This document shows positions 1-11,223 of a DNA stretch of 64,000 nucleotides, one piece after another (position 1 is the first letter of the stretch; each line of letters begins with the position of its first letter). The DNA is from Luscinia megarhynchos (taxonomy: Eukaryota > Chordata > Aves > Passeriformes > Turdidae). A program made the position numbers and the translations under genes. The notes below the pieces were generated by a model. It saw only the letters and a program-made list of their open reading frames with translations, was not told the DNA's origin and did not search any database. The stretch is taken from contig JAPFBE010000032.1 of the NCBI GenBank assembly GCA_034336665.1, positions 2,232,001 to 2,296,000 of the forward strand. Reading direction: 5' to 3'.

Positions 1-1
1 A

Positions 2-1468
2 AAATGGTATGCTCAAATAGAACACTACTGTCACATTTTCTCAATCACTGAAGGTGCTGTGAAAAATTTGTCAATACAAGAAACAGAGAACTTGAATAGC
101 AGCCAGGAAAAACCAGCTTCAGTAATCAAGGTAGGCCCTCCCTTCTCCCCTGAGCAGACAGCGAATGCTTGGTTCACTGATGCTTCAGTCAAAAGAGAAG
201 GAAAAGTGTGGAAATATAAAGCTGTAGCCTTACACACTTCCTCCGGTGAACAGATCATTACAGAAGGGGAAGGCAGTGCCCAAATTGGGGAGCTTATAGC
301 TGTTTGGAGTGTTTTTCAAAAGGAAAAACAAAATACTTCCCTTGTTTCTATTTACACTAATTCTTATGCTGTTTTTAAAGGCTGCACAGAGTGATTGACC
401 TTTTGGCAACAGAATGATTGGGAAGTTAATAGGATTCCAGTGTGGCAGAAAGAAAAATGGCAAGACATTTTACATATTGCAAGTCAGGAAAGTTTTGCCG
501 TGGGGTGGGTAGCCTCTCACCAGACAGATGGGAATCCAGCAGGAGAATGGAATAACAGAGCTGATGAATTAGCAAGATTGAGCCCCATGAAAAGGGAAGA
601 AATTATTGAAGATTGGGAACGGTTGCTGGAGTGGTTACATATAAAAAGACAGCACACAGGTGCAAAAGATTTGTACAAAGAAGCTCATGCTCGAGGTTGG
701 CCTGTTACCAGAGAAATGTGTAAAACTTGTGTATCAGCCTGCGAGCAGTGTTGCAAAAGGCTGGAGAGACATCCTTTAGAGGATGACCCATTACACTTGA
801 GAGGAGGAAAAGGCTTATGGGATGCATGGCAGATAGATTATATTGGTCCCTTTAAGCGATCAGGAGGAAAACATTTTGTGTTAGTGGGAGTTGAAATAAT
901 GTCAGGGTTAGTACAGGCCGAGGCCTCCAAAAGGGCTACAGGAGAAAATACTGTTAAAGCATTGCAGATATGGTTTGGGACCTTCCCAAAACCACAAGAA
1001 ATTCAATCTGATAACGGGTCCCACTTTACTGCTAAAGTAGTGCAAGATTGGGCAAAAAGTGAAGGAATAAAATGGGTTTTCCACACCCCTTACTACCCTC
1101 AAGCCAACGGAATCGTAGAAAGGACCAATGGTCTCCTGAAACGGCTTCTGAAACCACAGGAAGGAAACTGGGATGGACGGTTGCCTAAAGCCGTTCAAGG
1201 TGTAAATGAAAGATGGGGGGTGAATGGGTGCCCAAAAATCAATGCTTTTTGCCCCAAAGCTCCAACCATAATTCCTTCATTAAAAGGACCTGATAATCCT
1301 AAGAATACAACTCATTATCCTGGACAACCTGTCTTAGTAGACCTCCCTATGGTAGGAGAGGTACCACTTGTGCTCAAAACTCCTTTGAATAAATTTGCAT
1401 GGGTAGCATCTGATGCTGTGGGAAAACAACATTGGATAAATACCCGTTGGATTATTCCATCATTTTAA
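2..1468 (+). pseudogene. pol: ERV-A pol 3' part: RNase H and integrase
   Basis: One frame is open from base 2 to 1468 except for a TGA at 392-394. The RNase H part has the first catalytic motif (FTDAS) and the Glu motif (QIGEL). The third motif reads YTNS, with Asn (codon 359-361) where the catalytic Asp is expected. The His motif (SHQTDG) and final Asp (NRADELAR) lie just after the TGA. Integrase follows: an N-terminal HHCC zinc region, then core Asp in WQIDYIGPF, Asp in QSDNGSHF and Glu in NGIVERTNG, so the DDE triad is visible. The C-terminal domain ends at TAA 1466-1468. The stop and the altered RNase H site make it a pseudogene. Confidence 0.85.
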
Positions 1469-1558
1469 CGCCCTGCCACTAGATGGCAGTTTTTACTGTG
1501 TTTATAATTGCAGGTGAACTCCGAGGGACACTTCAAATGACATGAAAGCCAGATAACC

Positions 1559-4118
1559 ATGTTAACATTAATAATACTCCTCTACATCCTACCACACTTG
1601 CATGGCCAAAGCCTAGCTGAATGGCCATGGACTCAAGGTACACCAGTGCTCAAGGATCCTACCCTGGAAATCATCGCCCAAACCTGGCAACCGTAGTGTT
1701 GCATGACTCAGAGGTATACCATCAAAACGAGTGAGGCTGGGACCGAAAGGACTGGGTCCGGATGCTAACTGGGACAATTGGTGAAAAATTGAGGTAGGAT
1801 GCAGAAAGGTAGAAGGATCCTCCCATGAGAAAGCCCCCTCCTTTGCAGTAACTGGAAACCATTTGGAACCAGACATAACAAGTAGTTTGCACCCCAACAT
1901 TACAAAATTCCTCTGTTCTACTACAGCTTGGAAATGCAAAAAGCAAACTCCTTTTCTGTTGTGTTGTCGGCAGGATAATGTTGGTAATTACGCCCTAGAC
2001 CCCAGCACCAACAATGTTGAAATCACCAAGCTTTGTCAGCATGAACCTACCGACTGCTGGTACAATTTTACCTTAACCAAACCAACCTATGTGACATGTA
2101 ATTGGCAAAATGACCCAACAGATCCATCAGGCTTACAAGGTCTGACTTACAAGTTCAAAATAAATGCTGTAGCAAAACCTGTGTTAACTGCAGTAATTAT
2201 ACACCCTGGTATGCAGTTTCCCCTAGTGCTGGATAGCAAAAATAAAGTTTTTCCTCCCTTTACACTAATACAAGGCTCTGATATTGCCATCCGATGTGAG
2301 TTAATTGTTGGATCTCTTGTTGAACCCATACACAGTTCTGGTATAGGACCTCATGGCCGTGTTTTACACTGTGAGACTCAAAATCAGAATTGTTGATTGA
2401 ACCTAACTGATGTGCAATTCTCTCACAAGGTGATATGTGGTGAGAACAGCACTAAATACTGGGGAGAATTTGATGTCAACGTTGTAATGCCTACAACACC
2501 CGCTACCCAACCACCGGTTGTGCTGAAGCCAAAGATTTTTGAAATTGGGCCTTACATAATTAAGAAAACTGGACAACAACAAATATTTTTTAATCCCACG
2601 TGGTCCCTTAAACAAGTTAAATTATTGATGCAGAACAATGTTTCAGAAATTCAGCCAAAATGTTCACCTTTTTTACAAATTTCGTTTCAGAGGTGGACCA
2701 CCTGGCTATGGAAGCGGACTCCTTCCAAAAAACGTATGGCAAGAAACATAACCGGTGTTGTGGGAACAGGATCAGGAATTCTAAATAGCATTGATTGAGA
2801 GGTATTAATGAACAAATTGGTTGCCACCACCAGAGACCTGACCAAATTGAAACAACCTCTGCAGTCCTCTTTGACAGCCCTGGGGATGCAACAGTGGTTA
2901 TTACCAGATTGGGAAAAGGCAAACAAATTGATAATTGATGCTCTTGGTGCTGCTCAAAGCAACGTCTCCCTAGCCCTCAGCTGTTTCCAGACACAGCTTT
3001 GGATGCAAACAGTTGTTGCCTCAATTATAAGGGAAGGGGAAGAAGGCATTTTCCCTACTGAAATCTGGACAATAATTTGGGACAATGCTAATGATTTTGA
3101 AAGGAAGTTTCAGTCCTGGTGGAATTTGGTAAATTTTACCTACAACCCCAGTACAAATACAGCCACGGCCTTTGTGCTGACAATACGCAACGCTTCAGTG
3201 CATTTGATATACCCTATCATTGCATTAGGATTGAATCACGATGGAACTATTCTCTATCCTTTCGAGCATAGGGAATGGGCCCGTCAAATTGGTGAGAAAT
3301 GGCAAACTGTTAATTTGGAATCTTGTGTTGTTTGGGAGCAACAGGGTTTCATTTGCGAAAGCAATGCCATTGTGGCCCAAGACATCTGTTTAGACACAGA
3401 GCAAAATATCTGTCATTTTGAAACACATCTTGATGAGACTCCTGCAACAGTACTGGTATACATAGGTAATGGATGTGTGTGTGTAAGAACTGCTTGTAAC
3501 TTAGTGTTTGTAGAAAATGCAGCAGTGAATTTAAAGAATCATTCAGATTTTTGTGTTTGCAATTTTACCACGATTATGGGCTGTGACTTCTCCTATACTG
3601 TCCCAGTTATGTCTCATCACCTTTTGCAATCCAATTTTACATTGCTTCACCAGTTAGCGCCTGCTCCCATTGGGATGAACCTCACTTTGACTAAACAATT
3701 GTTGCTTCACCAGGACTTAATTGGAATCTTAGAAAAGATCAAGAAAAATGGACAGAAGACCCTGGTGGCAGTTCATCATGATGTGAAAGAGATACATCGA
3801 GTTTTAGAAAGGGTAAAAAGGGATGCTGAACACAGGTGGTGGGATACTCTTTTTGGATGGTCACCTACTGCTACCAGCATCCTAAACAAAGTGTGTCATC
3901 CCATTGTTGTGCTTTTGCTTTTGGTTTTGATCGGTTTTGTTTTGTCACCCATTCTATACATCCTGAATTGGAGAATGGTAAAACGGCTGACACAATTGGC
4001 ATCAACAGTGGAAGCACATAATCTGATCACTACTCCATCGGCTAAAGATACCCCCAAAGTTGTTGACACCAGACAAATTACAAGAGCAGTAAAAGTTAGG
4101 CCTTTTATAGCAAACTGA
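1559..4118 (+). pseudogene. env: ERV-A envelope gene, interrupted
   Basis: ATG 1559-1561 starts a short hydrophobic leader typical of an Env signal peptide (LTLIILLYILP), but that frame stops at TAG 1694-1696. The surface unit continues in another frame, open from 1785, with N-glycosylation sites and many Cys, and is cut by TGA 2394-2396 and TGA 2796-2798. A basic cleavage-like site (SKKR) sits near 2727-2740, followed by a Gly-rich fusion-peptide-like stretch. From 2808 the transmembrane subunit is open for 436 codons, with coiled-coil-like helices, several NxS/T sites and a membrane anchor near 3890-3975. I do not see the CX6CC motif of gamma-type Env. The long TM suggests a spuma-like or other lineage; family unresolved. 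Confidence 0.75.
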
Positions 4119-4683
4119 TAAGAATTGTTTGTTTCTTGTTATGATTGGTATTATTGGTTTTAATAATGTTAAGTTTTTGTTTGAAAATGGTTTTAGAAAA
4201 ACAATTGCTTTAATCAATTTTGTTAAAAATGTTATAATCAATATTGATTTGCTTTAATTTTAATTGTTTGAAAGTTATTTTATTGATTTGTTTTAATTGA
4301 TTTGTTTTAATTTTTAATTGTTTGAGTTATTTTACCTAATATAATTGTGATTTGTTTGAAAAATTGTTTTAATCAATTTTGTTGTGGTTATTTTGCTTTA
4401 TTATTTTTGTGTCTATTTCTTTCCTTCTTCCTTTCCTCTTTCCCGTCATATCCCTAATTTTTCTGTCCCTGTTTTCCGGGATATGCTACCAATGACGGGT
4501 CCTGAAGACAACGTCACAACATTATGCTGATGGAGTTTCTCGGCGACGCTCATTGGTCACGGGGTGGTGTAAGAGTCCGTTTAAAAGCCTCGTTTGTTCT
4601 GCCCAACGACCTTCGCCTGAGGCCTAAGAAGACCCCTCAAACTGCAGTTTAAAGGCGCTGGCCAGGGATGGGAGGAACGCCAA
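4119..4683 (+). other. ERV-A 3' untranslated region, AT-rich then GC-richer
   Basis: No gene. From 4119 to about 4440 the + strand is very T-rich, with repeated words such as TTGTTTGAAA and TTTTAATTGATTTG, suggesting local tandem duplication. From about 4490 it becomes GC-richer, with inverted CCAAT boxes (CATTGGTCAC) and a TTTAAAAG box near 4579-4586, so part of this stretch could be LTR U3 if the LTR is longer than I have drawn it. Confidence 0.45.
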
Positions 4684-5243
4684 GTGATTGTTCGCAGGTG
4701 GTGCTCATTGGACCAGGACTGGTTTCTCATGAGAGTGGTTTATGGCTAGTCATGCTGCCCTGAACTGTTTACTCGACAAGGCTCCCACAGGTGGGAGAAT
4801 AATGAACTGGTCAGAGATGGAGTGCTCTGTGTTTGTTTCACCGACAGGGAGTTTGCTTGGACATGTTTTGGGATTGTTTTCCCCAATGGAACTCGAAGCG
4901 CACCTGAAACTCCCCACCTGTTCTGGCCAGTTGCCCGACGCCTTGGAAAAGACTATAAAAAACATCCTCAAACAAAGACCCCCGAGATCTCCCTGGACGG
5001 CAACGGACATCTATTGGCTGGTTCCACGAGGATTGTCTGCCCGTTTGGTAGCTATAATCCCAAACCCTTTTCTCTCTCTTTTCTCTTTGTCTCTCTCACT
5101 GTCCCCCTATCGCATTTTGTTGGCACTGAAAAAAGTGCATTTTTTGCAAAAGTAAACTGGTTTTGTCCCCTGCTGTGTCTTTTGCGCTTTGAGATCCCTA
5201 AAAAGAACCTATCGGGACTCCGCATGTAGTGTGGACCCTGACA
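4684..5243 (+). repeat. Probable 3' LTR of ERV-A
   Basis: A purine-rich stretch (AGGGATGGGAGGAA, about 4662-4676) precedes a TG at 4684. A TATA-like box (CTATAAAAAAC) lies near 4951-4961, and the block ends TGACA at 5243, right before gag-like sequence. These fit a retroviral LTR of about 560 bp, but no second copy exists in the window to prove the ends, so the start is approximate. Confidence 0.4.
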
Positions 5244-5638
5244 GGGAGGAGATAAGGGAGGAGATGAGGGAGGAGATAAGGGAGGAGATAAGGAAGATCA
5301 GTGCAGCATCAGTGCGAGTCACAGGCCCCAAATCTATATCCCAACGCCCTGCAGCTAGGGAGAGAGGGTACACTCCCCGAGCTGACCTGTGGTTCTTCCT
5401 GCAGAGCCATGGGGAAGACATGGGCAAATGGGATGGGAAGCCCACTTCTGTCCTGGCAGCACGGCTGCGTCAGCTCAGGGAGGGAAATGCTAACCGAAGG
5501 AACCGCACTAAAATGAAGGTAGCCTCAACCTCCCATGGTAAAGGTGCAGGGTATTACAGAAGGGAGGATGATCTGTCAGATCCTCTGGAAGGAACCTCCA
5601 CTATGCATGCCCAGGAAAGAAATAATAACCAGGGTTAG
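5244..5638 (+). pseudogene. gag: ERV-B gag, C-terminal part
   Basis: The reading frame aligns with the C-terminal third of ERV-C gag: shared RERGYTPRADLWFFL-type block, GKWDGKP motif and DPLEGTS near the end. The first codons are a 15-nt tandem repeat (REEI/REEM units, 5244-5290) that has expanded relative to ERV-C. The frame ends at TAG 5636-5638, followed by AGG GGC CCT; the protease lies downstream in the same frame. The N-terminal two thirds are absent, apparently because ERV-A is inserted here. Confidence 0.75.
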
Positions 5639-5737
5639 AGGGGCCCTGCCTCTAGCCAGGGAGAGGCATGGGATGACAGGATCTATTGGATAGTGTGGGT
5701 GTGATGGCCTGGCACATCAAAGCCACAGAAACATAGA

Positions 5738-6019
5738 GTGTTAGTTGATACTGGTTCACAATGCACCCTGATACCATCAGAACATGTGGGGAAGGAACCT
5801 TTTTCCATTGTTGGGGTGACGGAGGGATCACAGGAATACACTTTGCTGGAAGCTGAGATTAGCCTGACAGGGAAGGGGGTGGCAGAAACATCCTATTGTA
5901 ACTGGCCCAGGGGCACTGCGCATTCTAGGCATAGACTTCTGCAGGAACGAGTACTACAAAGACCCAAAGGGGTTCAGGTAGGCTTTTGGAATAGCTGCTG
6001 TAGCGACAGAGAGCATTAA
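5738..6019 (+). pseudogene. pro: ERV-B retroviral aspartic protease
   Basis: The active-site block LVDTGSQCTLIPSE (from 5738) identifies a retropepsin that would act as a dimer to process Gag and Pol. It is in the same frame as gag, with TAG 5636-5638 and a TGA near 5702 between them. Downstream residues match ERV-C protease for about 50 codons, then the frame is lost and ends at TAA 6017-6019; the following RT is in another frame. The second conserved protease block is therefore not in phase. No start codon is expected, because such proteases are made as part of a Gag-Pro-Pol fusion. Confidence 0.75.
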
Positions 6020-6023
6020 GCAG

Positions 6024-7917
6024 TTGAACGCCTTGCCTGGACTATCAGAAAACCCATCTGCAGTGGGACTCTTGAAAGTAACAGATCAACAGGTACCAAT
6101 TGCCACCATGACAGTGCACCGCCAGCAGTACCAGACAAATCGAGATGCTGTGATCCCCATCCACAAGATGATCCGTGAGCTGGAGAGCCAAGGGGTGGTC
6201 AGCAAAGCCCACTCACCCTTCAACAGCCCCATCTGGCCTGTGCGCAAATCTGATGGAGAATGGAGATTGACTCTGGGCTACCGTGCATTGAATGAAGTGA
6301 CTCCACCACTGAGCGCTGCCGTGCTGGACATGCTGGAACTCCAGTACGAGCTGGAGTCCAAGGCAGCAAGGTGGTATGCCACCATTGACATTGCCAATGT
6401 GTTTTTCTCCATTCCTCTGGCAGCGGAGTGCAGGCCTCAGTTTGCTTTCACCTAGAGGGGCGTGCAGTACACCTGGAACTGGCTGCCCCGGGGGTGGAAA
6501 CACAGCCCCACCATCTGCCACGGACTGATCCAAGCTGCACTGGAAAAGGGTGAGGCTCCAGAACATTTGCAGTACATCGATGACATCATTGTGAAGGGGA
6601 ACACGGCAATGGAGGTATTTTAGAAGGGGGAGAAAGATCATCCAGATTTTGCTGGGAGCCAGTTTTGCCATTAAAAAGAGCAAAGTCAAAGGACCTGCCC
6701 GAGAGATCCAGCTCCTGGGAGTGAAGTGGCAAGATGGAGGGCGCCAGGTCCCCAATGAGGTCATCAATAAGATCACTGCAATGTCTCCACCAACAAGCAA
6801 GAAGGAAACACAAGTTTTCCTAGGTGCCATAGGCTTTTGGAGAATGCACATCCCTGAGTACAGCCAGATTGTGAGCCCTCTCTACCTGGTCACCCGCAAG
6901 AAGAACAATTTCCACTGGGACCCTGAACAGCAGCAAGCCTTCGCCCATATCAAACAGGAGATCGCTCATGCAGTAGCCCTTGGCCCAGTCAGGATGGGAC
7001 CAGAGGTAAAGAATGTGCTCTACTCTGCAGCCCGGAACCATGGTCTGTCCTGGAGCCTTTGGCAGAAGGTGCCTGGTGAGACCCGAGGCCGACCCCTGGG
7101 ATTCTGGAGCAGGAGGTACAAAGGATCTGAAGCCAATTACACTCCCACAGAGAAGGAAATCCTGGCTGCCTATGAAGGAGTTCAAGCTGCCTCAGAGGTG
7201 ATTGGCACGGAAGCACAGCTTCTCCTGGCACCCGATTGCCAGTGCTGGGATGGATGTTCAAAAGAAAGGTTCCCTCTACCCACCACAACCGACGCCACAT
7301 GGAGCAAGTGGATTGCCCTCATCACGCAGCGCGCCTGTATTGGCAACCCGAATCGCCCTGGGATTTTAGAGATAATTACAAATTGGCCACAAGGTGAAGA
7401 TTTTGATCTTGCTGATGAAGAGGAGCAGAAGCAAGTGGCCTGGGCTGAAGAAGCCCCACCGTACAACCAACTGCCAGCTCATGAAAAATGCTACGTCCTT
7501 TTCACCGACGGTTCCTGCCGCATCGTGGGGATGAACCAGAAGTGGAAAGCAGCCGTATGGAGCCCCACACGACTGGTTGCACAAGCTACCGAAGGAGAAG
7601 GTGGATCAAGTCAACTTGCTGAGCTCAAAGCTCTTCATCTGGCCTTGGACATTGCTGAAAGAGAGAAATGGCCAAAGCTCTACCTTTACACTGATTCCTG
7701 GATGGTAGTCAAAGCTCTGTGGGGGTGGCTGGAGAGGTGGAAAAAGACTGACTGGCAATGTAAAGTAAAACCAATCTGGGCTGCTGATGAGTGGAAAGAC
7801 ATTGCCACTCGGGTAGAGAAGCTACCCGTGAAAGTCCGTCATGTGGATGCTCATGTTCCCAAGAGTCAGGCTAATGAAGAACACTGGCACAACGAGCAGG
7901 TAGATCTGGCTGCATAG
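6024..7917 (+). pseudogene. pol: ERV-B reverse transcriptase and RNase H
   Basis: RT fingers begin around 6150 and the palm follows. The first frame is broken by TAG 6453-6455 within the palm and another stop near 6620; the catalytic YIDD box lies near 6573-6585. A frameshift near 6630 moves the rest to another frame, open from 6649 to TAG 7915-7917. That frame holds RT thumb and connection (FLGAIGFWRMHIPEY) and RNase H with FTDGS (near 7500), the Glu motif (LAELKAL) and Asp motif (YTDSW), so the RNase H catalytic residues remain. Compared with ERV-C it keeps FTDGS where ERV-C has FTNGS. Confidence 0.8.
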
Positions 7918-8820
7918 ATAGAGGTCTCAAAGATAGACTTAGATTGGGAACACAAGGGAGAATTTTTCTTGGCTCAATGGGCCCACGATGCCTCAGGTCA
8001 TCAGGGCAGAGATGCCACCTATAAGTGGGCACGAGACCGTGGGGTGGATTTAACCATGGACAGCATCTCTCAGGTTATCCATGACTGTGACACTTGCACT
8101 GCCATCAAGCAGGCCAAGCGGGTAAAGCCCCTCTGGTATGGGGGGTGATGGTCCAAGTACAAGTATGGAGAGGCCTGGCAGATTGACTACATCAAACATC
8201 CTCAGACCCATCAGGGCAAGTGCTACGTGCTGACCATGGTGGAAGCCACCACCGGGTGGCTGGAGACCTACCCTGTGCCTCACGCCACTACTCGAAACAC
8301 CATCCTGGGCCTTGAGAAACAAGTCCTCTGGAGGCATGGCACCCCTGAGAGAATTGAGTCAGAAAATGGCACTCATTTCAAAAATAGCCTTATAAGCACC
8401 TGGGCTAGAGAACACAGCATTGAGTGGGTGTACCATATTCCCTACCATGCACCAGCGGCTGGGAAAGTCGAACGGTGCAATGGTCTGCTTAAAACCACCT
8501 TAAAGGCACTTGGTGGGGGGACTTCCAAGAACTGGGAGATCAATCTACCAAAGGCCACATGGTTAGTGAATACCCGAGGTTCCACTAACCAAGCAGGCCC
8601 TGCCCAATCTGAGCCCTTGGGAACACCAGATGGAGATAAGGTCCCAGTGGTACACCTGAGACGCATCTTAGGAAAAACTGTTTGGGTGAACTCTGCTTCC
8701 AGCAAAGACAATCCTGTTTGTGGGGTGGTTTTTGCTCAAGGACCAGGTTGCACTTGGTATGTGATGCAAAAGGATGGAGAGACCCGATGCATACCCCAAG
8801 GAGACCTTGTTCTAGGGTGA
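7918..8820 (+). pseudogene. pol: ERV-B integrase
   Basis: Same frame as the RNase H part, separated by TAG 7915-7917 and cut again by TGA 8146-8148. The N-terminal zinc region is visible (HDASGHQG, then CDTC near 8090). The core shows Asp in QIDYI (near 8180) and Glu in GKVERCNG (near 8465). The second catalytic position is Glu (GAA 8362-8364, motif SENGTHF) where Asp is expected, so strand transfer would be impaired. The C-terminal domain ends at TGA 8818-8820. About 100 bp then separate it from the LTR. Confidence 0.8.
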
Positions 8821-8920
8821 GCTATCTATGATACTGTGCCTGTAACTGCATGTATGTATATGATTTAAAAGTTTTAATTTGCTGTAGCATGTTGGCATGG
8901 GAAAAATTCGAGGTGGATAA

Positions 8921-9621
8921 TGTTGTGGGTTAAATGTCTTTCTATTACTGTGTCAATTTAAAGAATTTTTCCCATTATCATGCCAAAGGAGCTGGCCGGG
9001 TTACACCCAAGACTTTTGATGACTCTGGACAAAGGGTGTAGGTAGGAGCTGGGCTGGCGGAGGGGCTCTTGCGCTTCCGGAGGGGACTCGTGTTTCCGGA
9101 GAGCTCAGAGGAGGACGCCCCGTCTGCAGCTACACGGCCGAACACAGGGAGAGCCAGACCCTCTGCGATCACCTCCCTGCATCTGCCCTGCTGCAGCCTC
9201 CTGCCTCTGCGGACGCAGCTGATCACCCGGACACAACAGTGAGCTAGGAGCTGCCCGCTCCAGCCGCTTTCAGCCAAGAACAGCGTGGCCGCTGCCGCGC
9301 TCCGGCCTCTCTGCAGCCGCCGGGCTTTGTTTGTCTGGAGCACTGGGACCGAGTGCAAAGAGAGTGTGCCCACAGCTAAAGAAAGGACTGGGACCGAGTT
9401 ATCTGTTCTGTGTTGTTGTCAGTTTTAACAACTGCTGTTGTTTCTGTTTGTAAGGTTAGATATATTAGTAAAGGAGCTGTTATTCCTATCCCCTTATCTC
9501 TGTCTCAGAGTATTGAATCCAAACATTTATAATACTTGGGGGTGGGGACTGGATTAAAGCCTCTACTTCAAAGGAAAACTTCTGCCTTTATTGGCAGACA
9601 CCTGTCCTTCAAACCAGGACA
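8921..9621 (+). repeat. ERV-B 3' LTR (701 bp)
   Basis: It begins TGTTGTGGG after a GAGGTGGATAA purine tract and ends GACA. The same LTR recurs at 15639-16355 (+, 717 bp) and 36841-37541 (-, 701 bp), which fixes both ends. The inner part is GC-rich (9050-9370) and AT-rich segments lie at both sides; a conserved run, CTTTATTGGCAGACACCTG, precedes the 3' end in all copies. Confidence 0.85.
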
Positions 9622-11223
9622 GGGGCCATGTTTGGTTTTTAAGTGCAGATGTTAAGAGTTTTTCTGGCCATTTTTGGGCAATTTCTGTGGGATTTTTGTG
9701 TCCTTTAGTGTGAATTTTTAAGCATTTTCCTGAGTTGTTAAGCCTGAATTTTTCCTGGATTTTTCCTGATGTTTTTCCCCATAATGCCTGTAATTTTGAC
9801 TGGTTTGGGAGGTTTCAGTGCCAATTTCAGGGCTATTTCTGGCCATTTTCATTTTGATTTTTTGGGTATTTTTGCGTCTCTTAGTGCGAATTTGTTAGGC
9901 TGAATTTCCTCTGGATTTTTCCTGATGCTTTACCCAGCAATCCTCATGATTTTCATAGATTTTAGGTGTTTTTGTACAAATTCTAGCAGTTTTTGGTCCA
10001 TTTTTTTGCGCCATCTTAGGGTGTTTTGGGCCATTTTAAGTCGCATTTCCTTTGGAAATTTGCCCACTCGTTTTTCCAGTTTTTTCCTTGGAAATCCCTG
10101 GACTCTCACTGGGTTTTGGGGCAGATATTAGGAGTTTTTCTCGCCATTTTTGGTGCAATTTCTTGTGGTATTTTGTGTTTTTCTGGGCGCATTTTAAATT
10201 ATTTTTCCTGTTTTTAAGGCAGAGTTTTTCCTGGGTTTTTTCAGATGTTTTTCCCAATAACGCCTGGAATTTTGACAGCTTTGGGGCGTTCCAATGCAAC
10301 TTTTGATAATTTTCAGGTCATTTTCAGTTGGATTCTTAGGGGATTTTTCCTTCCTTAGTGCGAATTTTCAGGGACTTTTCTGGCTTGTTAGTCTCAATTT
10401 TTCCTGGATTTTTCCTGATGCTTGTCCCAGCAGTCCTTGGAATTTTGGCAGAGTTGAGGTGTTTTAGTATATATTTCAAAAGTTTTTGGGCCATTGTTCG
10501 TGTGATTTTCAGGCTTTTTGGGCCGTTTTAAGTCTCATTTCCTCCAGATATTTTCCTCACTCACTTCCCCACATTTTTCCTCAGAAAATCCTGGAAACTC
10601 ACTGGATTTTGGGTCCAAGTTTGGGTTTTTAGAGTAGGCGTTAGGAATTTTTCTGGATATTTTTTGTGCAATTTTTGAGGGATTTTTGTGTTTCTTAGAG
10701 CCAATTCGTTAGGTTGAAATTTACCTGGATTTTTCCTGATGCTTTTCCCATCATTCCTTGGAATTTTGGCAGAGTTGAGGTGCTTTAGTAGTTATTTCAG
10801 GTGTTTTTGGGCCATTATTCGTGTGGTTTTCAGGCTTTTTGGGCCGTTTTAAGTCGCATTTCCTCCAGATATTTTGCCTTCTCACTTCCCCAGTTTTTTC
10901 CTCAGAAAATCCTGGAATCTCACTGGATTTTGGGGCCATGTTGTGTTTTTTAGTGGAGATGTTAGGAGTTTTTCTGGTCTTTTTTTGTGCAATTTCTGGG
11001 GTATTTTTGTGTTTCTTACAGCGAATTCAGTAGGCTGAATTTCCCCTGGATTTTTCCTGTTGCTTTTCCCAGCAATCTTTTGGATTTTGGCAGAGTTGAG
11101 GTTTTTGTACAAATTTCAGGAGGTTTTTTGCCATTTTTTTTTGTTATTTTAGGGGGGTTTTGGCCATTTTAAGTCGCATATCCTCTGGAAATTTTCCCAC
11201 TCGTTTTTCCAGTTTTTCCTTGG
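9622..11223 (+). repeat. T/G-rich satellite array, about 160 and 320 bp units
   Basis: The phrase CCTGGATTTTTCCTGATG (or close variants) recurs near 9752, 9914, 10230, 10405, 10730 and 11047, giving intervals of about 162, 316, 175, 325 and 317 bp. A second phrase, CTCACTGGRTTTTGG, recurs near 10100, 10600 and 10920. The array thus mixes short (~165 bp) and long (~320 bp) units, with strong strand asymmetry (T and G on +). No coding content is credible despite hydrophobic-looking open frames. The array resumes after the LTR at 11224-11807. Confidence 0.8.

Larger units (their letters stand above)
1..5243 (+). mobile_element. ERV-A, env-bearing endogenous retrovirus, 3' part
   Basis: The window opens inside the pol gene of an endogenous retrovirus. 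In order it holds RNase H and integrase, an env region with signal peptide, surface and transmembrane parts, an AT-rich 3' untranslated stretch and a probable 3' LTR. The 5' half lies outside the window. The sequence ending ..CCTGACA at 5243 is directly followed by gag-like sequence of another element (ERV-B), so ERV-A probably inserted into ERV-B; I cannot confirm this without the other boundary. The integrase looks class III or spuma-like, but the family is not certain. Confidence 0.8.
5244..9621 (+). mobile_element. ERV-B, class III (ERV-L-like) endogenous retrovirus, 5' truncated
   Basis: Gag C-terminal part, protease, reverse transcriptase, RNase H and integrase follow in retroviral order and end in a 701-bp 3' LTR. 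No env lies between integrase and LTR, as usual for ERV-L. The left end begins abruptly inside gag next to ERV-A. Its proteins are close relatives of those of ERV-C on the other strand, yet the LTRs of the two differ completely. Confidence 0.85.

Noticed and set aside
2808..4118. Captured, functional syncytin-like env
   Set aside because: The TM frame is open, but the surface unit has stops and a frame change and the signal peptide is disconnected, so no complete product can be made.
9925..11172. Phe/Trp-rich hydrophobic frames resembling membrane proteins
   Set aside because: Produced by the T/G-rich satellite; they recur with the repeat unit and stop at irregular points.
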